A DNA stretch of 64,000 bases from Antedon bifida (GCA_963402885.1 OY727103.1:126501-190500); one strand, 5' to 3'. Positions 49,786-61,892 are shown, counted from the stretch's first letter. The notes: generated by a model from the sequence alone, not told the origin. A program made the numbers and translations.

Positions 49786-50283
49786 GTTTAATTAATTCAC
49801 TTCTTCTAAGAACAATTATTTCCGAATACCAAGTGCCTCCATCTTTACGAAAGTTTTATTATTTCTCCTAATTTTCTGACATAATGTCCGTCGTGAACAA
49901 CAGCTAATACTTGTGTTTTTCCGCATCGACTCTTTCAAAATCGCAGTCATACAGCAGACGACTTCTTCATGCCATAATAATAATAAACACGGGCGCTCTT
50001 AAAGTTGAGGGCGCTAACTATAAGTACACCTGTAGTTTGTACCTACTTGTCGAGGAATGGTGTATAATGTCGCCTATTAAAAAATGTATGCCATTGCCTA
50101 TGTAAGAATGTTATATATATATATATATATGAAGGGCTAGTGTTGCCCGAAAGCTCTGCTAACTTCTCTGGCTGTTTACTTTATCGTTTTGATTTAGCTT
50201 TTCGCTTTTTTATTTGTATCTCCATTGAGATCCAGCCACTGATACCCACAGCATTGTCATTTTTTTCAGTAATTTGCCTTTGG

Positions 50284-50320
<37 letters not shown>

Positions 50321-51453
50321 TTTCGGAAATGTGACCAGACATCCTTACAAATCATTTGAAATGTTCTATTTGTTTGCTCTGACATTATAACAAAGATGTT
50401 CTTACAATTGAGGGCGCCAAACATACAATTTACGAGATCGAAAGGAGGAGATAAGCAAAAAAAAAAAAAAAAAAATTTGGTGTGCTCCCTTGCCTCTAGC
50501 ACGTTAGGCCCTCTCACAGCCTTGGGTCACGACATCAGATGCTTTGATGTTATTGCTTCATGATGACGTGGTGGAAAGGGGGACGTTTTTAATCTGTGAA
50601 CCCCAAACACAGAAGCTCGCATAGCTTTAACTCTTTTCCACCGACCGGCATGGGGTTTGAACCCACGATAATCGTGTTCCACGACGCTCTACCAACTGAG
50701 CTATCCGGCCCTCTGGTTAAAAGACATGATAATACGAGTTTTGTCCTCTCAAAATTACGCTCATGAATATGCATATAGGACGTAACGATTAGAATGACGT
50801 AATAATGAAGCACGTAAAAAAATAGACTATACTGTTAGTTAGGTGTTTTTGTTGACGTGTACATTGTGGCGTAACGTGTTATGCTCTGGTTTAGGTACTT
50901 CCAACTCTAGCAGCTGGGGTTCAAGTCTCTTCAGAACTTTTTTTTTTTTTCAATATCGGTTTTTCTTTTTTCAATATCCTATCGTTTTTCTTTTATTTTG
51001 AGAGATATTTAGAGGGTTAAGTTAATTTAGTGTGATGAACTGTGGAGGCTTTGACTGCTACTCGCTTGGTTACAATTGTATTCGTACGTTATTCAACACA
51101 TACTTTTTTAGTATTAACATGAGTTTTAATATAATTGTTTTTTAATTGGAAGTGCCAGCGTCAGTTCAGTTTATTTTGTACGTGATTATGTTATGGACCT
51201 GATGGTGCTTTTTCCGGGGTTTTTTCCCTCACATATGCTTGACCAAAAACATCAGGACAAAGCATACTTTGTAAATATTTTGTAATTAATTTTTGTTTTT
51301 TTCTCATAATTTGTATTTACTGTATTCTTTTTTACTGTGTGCGGCATCTGATATAAAAGAGTAATACTGTATACGTACAGCAGTAATACAATCCGAAGTT
51401 CGGTTAAAAAGATAAAATAGAGGGCGGCAGCAGCATTATAGTTTATTTTCATC
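49786..51453. promoter_or_regulatory. Divergent intergenic region between Cav1 and DCP1
   Basis: Separates the two start codons by about 1.7 kb and must hold the DCP1 promoter and, if exon 1 is right, the Cav1 promoter and leader. Seen within it: an eight-codon upstream open frame in the Cav1 leader (49816-49842, minus), (TA)n tracts at 50111-50130 and 50286-50317, a SINE-like sequence (50456-50710) and a T-run at about 50940. No TATA box or initiator can be assigned with confidence. Confidence 0.55.
50456..50710 (-). mobile_element. tRNA-derived SINE candidate
   Basis: The head (50643-50710, minus) is tRNA-like: acceptor GGCCGGA pairing with GCCGGTC, A box TAGCTCAGTTGG, B box GGTTCAAACCC. 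It spans 68 nt and the anticodon arm does not fold correctly, so it is not a working tRNA. About 170 bp of unrelated body follows and stops at a run of 19 T (minus strand), which could terminate RNA polymerase III. Confidence 0.6.
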
Positions 51454-51612
51454 ATGGCTGCGTCCATGCCTACCGTAGACAGCGCTTTTCGTAAAAAAGA
51501 AGAAATGGAAGAAAAGATAAATCTGGCTGCTTTACAACAATGTGACCCAAATATAACAGGCATTATAGCTACTGCTAGTCAAGTAGCACTTTATAGATTT
51601 ACTACCGAATGG
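51454..51612 (+). CDS. DCP1: DCP1 exon 1
   Basis: Residues 1-53, from MAASMPTVDSAFRKKEEM through CDPNITGIIATASQVALYRF. Donor GTAAGT after a Trp codon, phase 0. Confidence 0.95.
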
Positions 51613-54600
51613 GTAAGTCAACTACTACATTGCCTATAGGCCTACCAGGTAGGCTAAAAAGCTAGGCCGAGCTTGACCCTTTTGTTTGTTTTGATTTGGT
51701 GAGTGAAGTCGATATGTACGTGCAAAACCGTGCAAACCTACCACCAATCGCAGAGCCTAGCAGAATTGGGAAAATGCCATATTTACACTGAGAGATGTAA
51801 CGTCTAATTAATAGATGATGGCATGTTATAGGCCCTAATTAACTAGCTATAGAATTCTGGACACTCAGTATTGTATTTTCTAGGCCTACACACAGTACAT
51901 ACTCCATTTTGTCATTTTGTTTTACTACTACTGTAGCTAGGCTAGGGCCTAGGACTACACAGGCCCTCCTAGCCTAATGATCAAACAAACGTAGCTGTTG
52001 TATTTATTCACAGTTGTCAATACATTAGTCCTAATTGCATTGTGTTTTTGTGGTTGTGTTTTTTAGGAGAAGACAGAAACAGAAGGAACGTTGTTTGTAT
52101 ATTCGAGGTAGGTTCACCAATCACAATGGAATCTGATTTAACTAAAATCTATACTTTCTACCAAAAACTATTAATATTTCCCATTAATTTAATTAATTAA
52201 TGTAGCCTAGTCAGTAGTATATTAAAGATGGGATGATACATATTATTTGGATTATTATTAAACACTATTACAATTTATATAATATTAATATACCAGGTAA
52301 CCTCTGGTGCCTAAATAATAATATGTATTTATAAAAAAAGTTCAAATTCAAAATAATAGAATATACATTACATTAAATAACATTTGTAATGATTGTTATG
52401 CATTGTATGCAAGTATACTGTAAATAACATTTGTAATGATTGTTATGCATTGTATGCAAGTATACTGTAAATCACGTTAGAATATAAAATGAACATGGTT
52501 ACGCAAAACATATTAAATATTATAAATGAGAAAAATGAATATTATCTCACTGCTGTATTTAATGGATAACAGCAATAAAAACACAAGAAGTATGTGCTCC
52601 ATTTATATGACTTTTACAATAAAGACTTTTTTCATTCGAGAAAATTATAATTATTTTTATGGTCGGCAAGGTAATTAAAATTCACACAGTTGTATTAACT
52701 GGTAGAGATGCAATTAAACACAAAGAGAATATGATTCTTTTATTAATGTGGACATGGAATGCTGAACATGGAATGCTGAACACTATGTGATACAACAAAC
52801 TCTTCTGCTGACAATAGTAGTCATACATAATGTATTATAAAGATATTAAATTGATAGGTAATTTGCTTGAATAAATTTAAATGAGCATAAGAATGTTGTG
52901 CTTGGTTTTTATTGTCAAGATGCTACTTATAAAAATATTATTTTGAAAGTGTTGGCTTAATTAAAGCAGTCTGTCAATTAAATTGCTAAATGTGAAAGTG
53001 ATCGGTACGCAAGCATTTCAAAACCTTCAAACCATATTGTAATTTGTAGTGTAATGCAAACTTAAAAACTAATAGCACATTAACAAATAATTGAATGTGA
53101 TTAATATAATCATAACTGCATACTGTTATATGCATTGAAGTTATTTCAATGTATACATTGTGCTGACAAAATAAGTCAGATGTTGTGGAAGTATACACTC
53201 CATGATACAAGTTCATGTATCCAAAGTCTGGCATTCTTCTCGGCATGTTGGTAATTAATCATTGCCTCATATATTAGGCCTGTCCATAATAAATTATCGA
53301 ATTGTTCCTAGCTCTCAAATATTATTTTGATTACAGATCATTTCACACCATCCTAGCCCTCAACTATCAAATGACTTGTTTCTGGGCCTTTATGCAATTA
53401 ATCATGATCTGTGTGTGATCAGCTGTTTTTAAATTAGAGGGCTTGGTGCCAGGCCGCTAGGTGAAACACTAATTCCAGCTGTTACTGAGTCATATACTTA
53501 TAATAAACTTGGGGTTTCTATCTAACAAGATCAATAATCTTAATCTCCTTCTTAAGCGTTAAACTGCTTTCTGTACTGTATATGGGCGCACAACACAATT
53601 TTACCTAAAATACATTTAACAACCCTTAAAAAATCTATGAAGACAATAAATCGAAACAAACTTGATTGGTTTACAATGTGTGCATTAATTGTTAGATTTA
53701 GCTCGTTGTCATTGTTTACTTACATTGTAAGCGTTGGTACTAAGTGTTTAAGTACTTTGTTGTAAGGCCATCAACCTAACTATTTAATTAGTTAATAATG
53801 TGTTGAAACATAAACAATGGCATCAATTGTTAATCATTAATCGTTTTAACAGTATTTTACATTACATTTTAAAGTGGACCAATAACATTTCTTGAATCTT
53901 AATGGGAGGGGTTTGTATAAGATTACTTTTCCATTAATTTTCCTAGAATAAACACCAAATCCTATGGACAAAGATCTTTTTTGTTCTCTGCTGCTTCTCT
54001 TTGGAATTCTCTCCCTCGACATATTACTAAATCAACATCTATTGCTATTTTTTTTAAATAACTTAAAACGCATCTTTTTAACATCTAATACAAGCGCCTT
54101 TGAACTTTTGCTTCGGTTTAGTAGATACTGGCACTATAAAAATACCTAAATTATTATTATTATGTAATGTTTTGAGTACCTGGCTTTGTCGAAGTAAGTA
54201 AAAATAAAAAGTTGTGATTGTAGATTTGTAATCAGACAACAAGAAGTAGATTACTGAACCATTAATTGAATTATGAAATCCAACGTGTGCAACATGATCA
54301 CTATATTAACAAAAGAAATGTTAATGCTCCCAATTAAGTATCAAATTTTTCAATAAATTATGGTAATATGTTTTCAAAATCAAATTATTGATTAGTACAT
54401 GGGTTTTGTTGTCCGCAGCAAAGAAGACAACAATGTTGATGCATGCTGTAAGTTATCAATTAAAATACTTTAAGGAATTTTCTTTCAAAAGTATTTAAGT
54501 CTGGACTAAATTTGTGTAAGCTATGAAGTAAAAAATTTCTCAACAAAACAAGAACTTAAAAGAAATATTGATATTATACTCACCCAAGAACGTTTACTAA

Positions 54601-57600
54601 AACCAAAATCACACCAGAAATATATATCCACTGAGTATAAAGAATCTAAAAATAAAGACATAGTTTAGCAGGATCAAGTATTTACTTAAACTCCCTTGGT
54701 AGAAAGAAACCATTTATCGTAGCGTTAAGTACCGTCTACAACATCACTCAGGCAAGAACTGTAACAATTATAAACAGACTATCGTGCAGCGTATATTACA
54801 ACGTCACGGCTGCTTATTAAAATCAAATTACCCACGAATCCAATCTATTGTCCATGAATCAATAACGTGCATAACGATAAAACCCGCTGACGGGAAAGCA
54901 AAGAATTAGCCTTAGATGCCAAAATGATAAACATAACAAGCGCTGGTATAACTAGCACACAACCGGCCTGCAAGTAAAATAACGATTGTATAACCGGTTA
55001 GTTTGGTGTAAAACAACAATGGTATACAACACGTATTATACGGTTGTTTGCCTGCAGTATTATTGTATACACAGGGTGTCAAGTTTCATTTTAATATATG
55101 TACATTATGTAGCCTATTGATAATAATATTCAATATATTCATTGTTTCTTTGAATCATTCTCCTTCAAATCAATGTTTATTTGTATTTCAAATTTGGTTA
55201 ATTGCGCGTTTTCACTCGCTCAAGTCAGTTTTTATTATTTATTACGGCATACTATACAAAAACGAAAAATCTATAAGCTCAAATAAAAATAAATGTTAGT
55301 TTTTCGTTTTGAAATATATATTTATGATTTGAAATATATTTTGATGAGGGGCTTTACTATTAGCTATTGTGAGAATGAGAGTTAAAAACGACGACGTCTG
55401 ACATGCCATCTTGCAATTACAATAAAAAGTACCTGAAAGTAATCCAGCTCATTTTTAATTGGAAAAATACAATACTCTGATAAAACTATTCACACAAAGA
55501 ACAATGAATAAAACACCGCCACAAGTATAATGTGTCTGTTTTGATATTGTGAAATAATTAAACAAAATTGTAACTGAAATTTCTATAATTCAGTCAATAT
55601 CCTTAAGTGTCAACAACCTTGTGATGTCACAATGATGTGAATGCGTTTGGCTGATTAATATGTAGTCAACCTCATTGATCTTGTAAAGCAATGTCTACAC
55701 TATCAAACTTTATGTGACAAAAAAGTGCCCATATATGGACATGATGATGTCATATCACTACCATATTTGAGCATATCACCACCCATATTTGGACACATCA
55801 CACTTTTTTTGTCAAACTAGTTTGATAGTGTAGACAGAGCTTTAGATTATCAAAAACAATAAAGAATACTGTATCTTATTTACTTGCATGTTTACTACTA
55901 AATATTCAGAATATTTCACCTGAATGTTTTTGAAGACTGAGAATGATGGTGCATCATTTCTTCTTGTCATCATTACCTCTCTTCATTTTAGTTGCGAAAG
56001 TTAAGTTGTACTTAATTCTTATTAAAAATATTAATAAAAACAAAAAAAAATTTGTCTGTTTTAATAAACAAGTTAAAGTCATGATTTTACTATCAATGTT
56101 GGTGTTTGTTAACAATTTAAGTGGCGTCCGTCGTTGAGAGTTATTCAAGGTGACATCTAATTTAATTGTAATTACTATTGTACAATTCACAGTGTTCTTG
56201 TCGTCACTGCTGGTATTTTCTAGTTGTTTTTAATATTTGCTGACTGTTAAAAGAGCAAGCCAGGTTATAATTTGTTTACACACAAAAAATAACACTTTCA
56301 CATTACACAGTAGATATTAATAATAATAGATTTGGACTTTAAAGTGCATAACACATAAAGCCTCTATGCGCTTCACATAAAAAACATCTAGTCCAATATT
56401 TATTTTTGTCATGAATAATTAAAATAAAATGTTGGTCTTAAACAGAGTTGAAAGGTCAATTAGCGCAAAATAAATAAATATTGATTATAATAACACTGCA
56501 AATTATCCCATAAAAGTATCAATTTCTGAACTAATAATAGTACTTACAGGTTTAGCTAAAGCTGAAAGTCCAGTTTTTCAAGATAAATCCAAAATATTTT
56601 CACCACAAAACAACAAAGTTTGATATTTTCCAATTAAAACAAAAGAGTAAAATAAAATCTACCGTAAATAGGTTTACTAAATCACAAAAAATTGATTCTG
56701 TTGCTAAATGAAAACACAGCACACAAGAAAGAAGCTTGAACTACAAAACATGAGACAGAGATGAATCTGCCAATCATCTGCGGGCCTGCTTTGAGCATGC
56801 CCAGTGGGGCTTCAAGATTTGATTATGCATGGAAATATGGTGGTTATAAAAACAAGGGCACGTGGTTGGTTACTGAAACATAAATTGAATAAGAGGCCAA
56901 AGTTGGTTGAAATTAGTACCCCCTGGTTATGATCTAACCAACACATCTAAACAAGCTTTTAGATTTGTCATTCATGACTTGATTATAAGGGCGGCCATTT
57001 TCACTCCCTGTTGTTATAGAATTTAAAGAATTCTACATCAGACATTTCTGGAATGTTACTATGACTAATTAGTTTCTCTCACTTGTCAACCATTCATAAA
57101 GTCTGGACATAGAAGCCTAGTTGTTGAACAATTATGAAGCTGTAACGCAATTGGAATTTGATACCAAAATATAAAATGCTTTCTTAATTGTGTGACACAT
57201 TTTTTAACGAATAAACGAAAGACATATTTGTTTTAGTTAACAGTAAATGTTGGTCTTTCTGCGTCATGAAGCCATATTGAATTATTAATTTGCCATGCAT
57301 TTTTAATATCTGATTTGTGACTCTGTATAATGTATGAATTTTGAATTTATATGACGCAAAAAAATATTTTAAAATGCAAGATAATATAATGTACATTTAA
57401 CAGATCTCACTAGAAATAATGCAATAATGGAAATAATTTAGAACATATAATTTGAAAAATAAAAAGAGCACAACAGGGCACAATTAAAAATTTCTTTTAA
57501 TAAATCAAATTAATTATTAAAAAGTAAATATTAGTTTTTTTTTATATTTAAAAATCCTCCACCTCCAGTGGGATTTGAACCAGGTACCTCTCAATTACAG

Positions 57601-60600
57601 GTGGGATGCCTTAACCACTAGACCACAGAGGTTTTTGATATTATAATAGGTAAAATTACAACCTAATACATTTCATCGCGCTGTTCATGGGTTTAAAATT
57701 ATGTGCTTGCCATATTGTGTAGGTTACTTTCTTTTAATAAATGTTTTCTTTTTTTCAGGTCAGCAATACCATATCATGGCTTTATGATTATGAATCGGCT
57801 GAATACAGAGAATTGGACCGAACCAATCAACAAAGAATTAGAATTCCAACTGCATGAACCATTCTTACTTTACCGGACTTCAAAAGGTACTAATGTTTAA
57901 AATGGCAGATAAACATGTTTTAGATCACCAAGAAGAATTGAGTAATCGAGGATGAGAGTAATTATGTAGGGTGGGGAGTGGATTTTACAAAAGACATGTT
58001 CAATGTATACTTTAAGAAATAGCTGCATATTCATATTAATATGTCACAAAAACTGTTTTGTAATACAATATGCCATTGGATTGTTGTCTATGGTAATTAT
58101 GCGTATCATATTAAAATGTCTTTAATATTAATATGGACAAGTTATCCTTAATTTTATTCTTCCTAACAATTTAATCTTAATCTAACCAATTTTATTGTAC
58201 ATTAGCCTAATTTAATGAGTTGTCACTGGTAAATTAAAAAAATATTAAATATAAATACAGTTACTATGTTCATGATATTTATTACTAATTGATTAACTAC
58301 CCTATATAAGAATGGTAGATTCCAAATTGTGTATGTTACTGTAGTTGGACACGGCAGAGCAATATGGTAGAATAGGGCAGTACACAAGTATAATATGAAT
58401 CTGCTATATACAGTTTAAAATTTATTTATTTTTTCATAGCTATTTTTGGTTTATGGTTCTATAAGCCTGAAGACTGCCATAATGTATGCGAACTGATGCA
58501 AAGGTAATGGCTTACACCAACATATATATTGTTCCAAAGATATATTAATTTATTTATTTATTTTCCACACATTAAACAAAAAAGAACAGATATTTATACT
58601 TTAGAAAAGGAAAAAAAAGATACAAAAAGGACAATGTGTGAAAGGAGATCAAAATAAGTAACCACCTAAGTAGTTGATACAGATATCAAAAGGTTTTTTT
58701 AAGGAGGCTAAATATATGTTTATATAGTCAGAAATATTTGTTTATCACAATCAATAGTGTAATTTAATAGTAATTGATAGTAGAGTTGGAGACATGTATA
58801 GAAGAACCAATATAATAACTGATTTATTACAATTTTCAGCTTGACTGAAAAGGCCAAATTAGAAAAAAAGGTTCGACAACGAAGCATGTCTGAAAGTGAC
58901 GGTGGCTATTCCCCTCGTGGTCCTGTTGATATACTGCAAATGTTGAATAGAGCACAGAATGAATATCTTGAGGTAATATATACACAATTACTGGTGGCGA
59001 ATATAGGATTTTGAAATAGGATGGGCCAGAGTTTGCCTATAAGAGTTGTTTTAACTGCCTCAATTTATGCATGACGGGTAAAGAACTGGTAAAATAAGCT
59101 GGTTATGATAACACACAAGAGCTGGTAATAGTTAAAAAGTTTACAGAGAAAAATACTGTTAGATAGATTGATTACAGTTCAACTGCCTCAATTTATGCAT
59201 GACGGGTAAAGGACGTGTAAAGAACTGGTAAATTAAGCTAATCAAAGATGGTTATAATAACACACAGCTGATAGTAGGCAAAACAATCAACTGAATCCCT
59301 GATTTGTACACAGATTTACTTGTGGAAAGTCTTCATGCAATCACTGTTCTATTTAAAGAATATATTAAAATATATTAATATTTGTTTTACTTTATCATAG
59401 TCGCAAGGATCTGAACAAATTCCAACACATACAGGTGAACAAAGCATTGAAATGATTGGCCCGCTACGACCAGTTCCCATAAAACCAGAAAGCCAAGTAG
59501 ATATGAGTAAAATAAGACCAATGTTAAATCGATCGATATCAATGCAACATGGTCATCAAGCAGCACACTACAGCCAAGGCATTCACCCTGTGTTACAAAA
59601 ACTTCTCTCACATCCAGGCGAGGGCGCTGTACCTTTGCCTGCGAACAATGTACACACTGTTGAAAGCATTGAAAAACTTCACGTTGACGAAGATAAAACT
59701 ATGAAACCAATTTCAGTTGGAAGTATTGAGGGTGTTATGAATGTTGGAGAAAACATGCCAGCCCAATCACAAGACAAAATAACTGCTCCATTACAAGACT
59801 TTTTGACTAAACTAAATATAACATCCGTTTTGGACTCTGAAACAAACCTCGGTAAAAACGTAGCTACGACAGAAATTGATGATACGATTGGACAAGATAT
59901 GTCTAGGAGTAAAGACTTAGATATTAACAAAGCATTGTTAGCAAATTTGAAAGGAAGTAGTCAGCAGGCTAAGACAGGACCGGTACCAAGTCTAGGCCAG
60001 ATGGCTGCTATGAGTGTGGGGGCTGGCAATGCACTCTTATTAGGCCTACAACAACAAGCAAACATGGACACAACAACAGTAGGTTCTGTGTTGTGATTAG
60101 CCTTATTAAAGATTAAGTTAAATCAAGACGGTATTCCTAAATAAGCATGCACTTAAAACACAAACTACTCTAGCATGACCTATAAACAATGTTTATCAAC
60201 AATATAGTCTCTATACGAACCCGGATGGAATAGTCGGCCTCAAAATATGATGATACAAACAGAGAGTGTCACTTGATGATGAACTTTAAAACATTATTTG
60301 TTTAAAAATTTGTCATCGTAATTTAGAGGCATATCATCTTTAATGTTTGCTAGTCACACAGTGCAATTGAACTTCAGCATAGATATGCTGATTTTGAAAT
60401 TAGAAGATCATTTAATGTTGTACTGGTCGACATAATTAAGTTATATTAGTAGCTAATGGGGGAGGAGGAAATGCAGTTTGAGAAAATTAATTTACAAATT
60501 GTGTCACCATTAAGCAAATACAGATGCATCTAGGCTAGACGCTATTGTCTGTTGTATGTAAATACACAGGCCTGTAGTTTAATAACAAATTTATGAGAAA

Positions 60601-61343
60601 TATTGATCTAATAAAGTATGATAAAGAATGGATTTAACATAATAACTGCAGCTATTATAATGTATCTATTCACCATTTGTAAGGTACATAACAATTTCAT
60701 TGTTTACTGTTGTTTTTCATGCACATGAACCAACATATATAAATTTGAATAATTGTAATATATTTGAAGATTTAATGTTTATTAATTTACATTTTTTCAG
60801 AAACCAATCAGCTCAGCGCCACTTCTTTTAGCACCAAGTGCTTTCCGGCCGAGGGCCGCTAGCGACACACCGACATCAAAGCCTGCTACCACCAGCTTAC
60901 AGTCCCCTGCAGCACCGTCCTCTATACCTCCAATGGCTTCCACATTTACCCAAGCAGAGAAGATGACATTATCATCAAGTAGCCCACAGAGTCGTGACAT
61001 GCGACAGCAGCAATCGTTTCTATCAAAGCCGCTAGATGCTGGTCAGCAGGTCCTTAATAGAGAACATTTCAGAGATGCCTTTGTTCATCTGTTACAGGTA
61101 AATCTCTACACTTTGAATATTACTGTAGCACACAAACATTACACTGACAATACTGTATACAATTAAGAAAGGTTGTGTTTTCCCAATTAATCTTAAGATC
61201 AAAACGGTACTGGGTATGATTAGCTAGCGTTCATGTTCCTACCTAGACTGACCACAACAAATTAATTTGTTTCTTCTTTTCAGACGGACTCGACTTTTGT
61301 TGATAAACTATTCTCAAGTTATTTACAAACGGCTCAGAAGTAA
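51454..61343 (+). CDS. DCP1: mRNA-decapping enzyme subunit 1 (DCP1), complete, 8 coding exons
   Basis: Activator and scaffold of the DCP2 decapping enzyme, acting in cytoplasmic 5'-3' mRNA decay and P-bodies. Spliced exons give 519 residues (human DCP1A: 582). Residues 1 to about 131 form the EVH1 domain: GTLFVY, PYHGFMIMNRLN, LEFQLHEPFLLYR and LWFYKPEDCHNV all match the family. DILQMLNRAQNEYLE at about 161-175 is the conserved motif I. A long low-complexity, Ser/Pro/Gln-rich middle (exons 6-7) precedes a C-terminal trimerization domain, HFRDAFVHLLQ then STFVDKLFSSYLQ. The start has A at -3 and G at +4. The gene is divergent from Cav1 and has no visible functional tie to it. Confidence 0.95.
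51613..52066 (+). other. DCP1 intron 1
   Basis: 454 bp; nothing recognised beyond several AGGCCTA words. Confidence 0.85.
52067..52107 (+). CDS. DCP1: DCP1 exon 2
   Basis: 41 nt, EKTETEGTLFVYS plus a split Arg. Acceptor TGTTTTTTAG, donor GTAGGT. WEKT..EGTLFVY is invariant in animal DCP1. Confidence 0.95.
52374..52472. repeat. 47-bp tandem repeat, two copies
   Basis: TAAATAACATTTGTAATGAT at 52374 and 52421, both running to AAGTATACTG. Confidence 0.95.
53945..54085 (+). pseudogene. Non-LTR retrotransposon ORF2 C-terminal fragment with a stop
   Basis: One frame reads KSYGQRSFLFSAASLWNSLP, RHITKSTSIAIFFK, stop (TAA 54059-54061), LKTHLFNI. The pattern SYG.RSF..AA.LWNSLP....S...FK..LKTHLF is the familiar tail of LINE reverse transcriptase proteins. 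The in-frame stop and missing upstream sequence show it is dead. Confidence 0.75.
55684..55844. mobile_element. TA-MITE copy 6
   Basis: Near full length, TAAAGCAATGTCTACACTATC to GATAGTGTAGACAGAGCTTTA. Its interior has two CATATTT-GCATATCAC blocks like copy 1. Confidence 0.9.
56320..56400 (-). repeat. Interspersed-repeat remnant with (TTA)n tail
   Basis: On the minus strand, a ATGCGC...AAAGTCCAAATC segment ends in (TATTA)n. It resembles the 3' end seen at 62215-62470 and common LINE/SINE tails, but is short. Confidence 0.35.
57562..57631 (-). pseudogene. tRNA-like sequence with intact A and B boxes
   Basis: A box TGGTCTAGTGG and B box GGTTCAAATCC fit the consensus; acceptor ends CCTCTGT and CTGGAGG pair at six of seven positions. 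The anticodon stem does not pair (CCCAC against TGAGA around a CTGTAAT loop), so it is probably a tRNA pseudogene or a SINE head. It lies about 130 bp before DCP1 exon 3. Confidence 0.55.
57759..57886 (+). CDS. DCP1: DCP1 exon 3
   Basis: 128 nt, SAIPYHGFMIMNRLNTENWT to EPFLLYRTSK. Core of the EVH1 fold. Acceptor TTTTTTTCAG, phase 2 in, 1 out. Confidence 0.96.
57887..58439 (+). other. DCP1 intron 3
   Basis: AT-rich; nothing recognised. Confidence 0.8.
58440..58503 (+). CDS. DCP1: DCP1 exon 4
   Basis: 64 nt, IFGLWFYKPEDCHNVCELMQ, the last strand and helix of EVH1. Acceptor TTTTCATAG, donor GTAATG. Confidence 0.95.
58504..58839 (+). other. DCP1 intron 4
   Basis: 336 bp, AT-rich; nothing recognised. 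Confidence 0.85.
58840..58972 (+). CDS. DCP1: DCP1 exon 5: motif I
   Basis: 133 nt. A basic helix (EKAKLEKKVRQRSMSE) precedes VDILQMLNRAQNEYLE. Acceptor TTTTCAG, donor GTAATA, phase 0 out. Confidence 0.95.
58973..59400 (+). other. DCP1 intron 5
   Basis: Holds two diverged copies (about 59050 and 59180) of a segment with AACTGCCTCAATTTATGCAT. Confidence 0.85.
59401..60078 (+). CDS. DCP1: DCP1 exon 6: low-complexity linker
   Basis: 678 nt (226 codons), largely disordered composition. Begins SQGSEQIPTHTGEQSIEM. Donor GTAGGT, phase 0. If this donor is not used, translation runs five codons into the intron and stops at 60094-60096, removing the trimerization domain. Confidence 0.92.
60079..60800 (+). 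other. DCP1 intron 6
   Basis: 722 bp, with an in-frame stop 16 bases after the donor. No mobile element seen. Confidence 0.85.
60801..61097 (+). CDS. DCP1: DCP1 exon 7
   Basis: 297 nt (99 codons). Ser/Pro/Ala-rich, then LNREHFRDAFVHLLQ, the first helix of the trimerization domain. Acceptor ATTTTTTCAG, donor GTAAAT. Confidence 0.93.
61284..61343 (+). CDS. DCP1: DCP1 exon 8 and stop codon
   Basis: TDSTFVDKLFSSYLQTAQK and TAA. Matches the human C-terminal NDSSFLSTLHEVYLQ. A candidate poly(A) signal AATAAA lies at 61612-61617. Confidence 0.94.
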   Translation, partial: TDSTFVDKLFSSYLQTAQK

Positions 61344-61682
61344 ACAGTCATTTTCTGTCCAAGATCCCACGCTCATTTCTGCTTTGCTCTGCTTTCTCAT
61401 TTCTACTATTATGCACCCACTCAGCCAATAAGCGCAGCCAAACAAACACATATAAATGTATACAAATCCAATCAGAATTACCTAATAAAGGTATCCACAA
61501 GTTTGTTTTGTAGAACATAACGGAAGTCATAAACGATTGAAAGTTGCACCAAGCACTAAAGTGCATTATAACAATAGTACTATTATTTTAACTATTCTTT
61601 ATGGACACTCAAATAAATCTGCATTACCATTATATCTATGTGTTGTCATGCTTATTAAAAGGACTATGTATGAATGTATGGA

Positions 61683-61892
61683 TGAGAGTGTCCACCCCTG
61701 TCATAATGATACACTAGCATGAGAGTGTCCACCCCTGTCATAATGTTACACTAGCATGAGAGTGTCCACCCCTGTCATAATGTTACACTAGCATGAGAGT
61801 GTCCACCCCTGTCATAATGATACACTAGCATGAGAGTGTCCACCCCTGTCATAATGATACACTAGCATAAGAGTGTCCACCCCTGTAATAAT
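61683..61892. repeat. 37-bp tandem repeat, 5.7 copies
   Basis: Unit TGAGAGTGTCCACCCCTGTC plus ATAATGATACACTAGCA, starting at 61683, 61720, 61757, 61794, 61831 and 61868. It begins about 65 bp after the candidate DCP1 poly(A) signal. Confidence 0.97.

Larger units (their letters stand above)
52108..57758 (+). other. DCP1 intron 2 (5.65 kb)
   Basis: Contains a 47-bp tandem repeat (52374-52472), a LINE ORF tail (53945-54085), a possible antisense exon (54584-54645), TA-MITE copy 6 (55684-55844), a repeat remnant with (TTA)n tail (56320-56400, minus) and a tRNA-like sequence (57562-57631). Confidence 0.85.
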
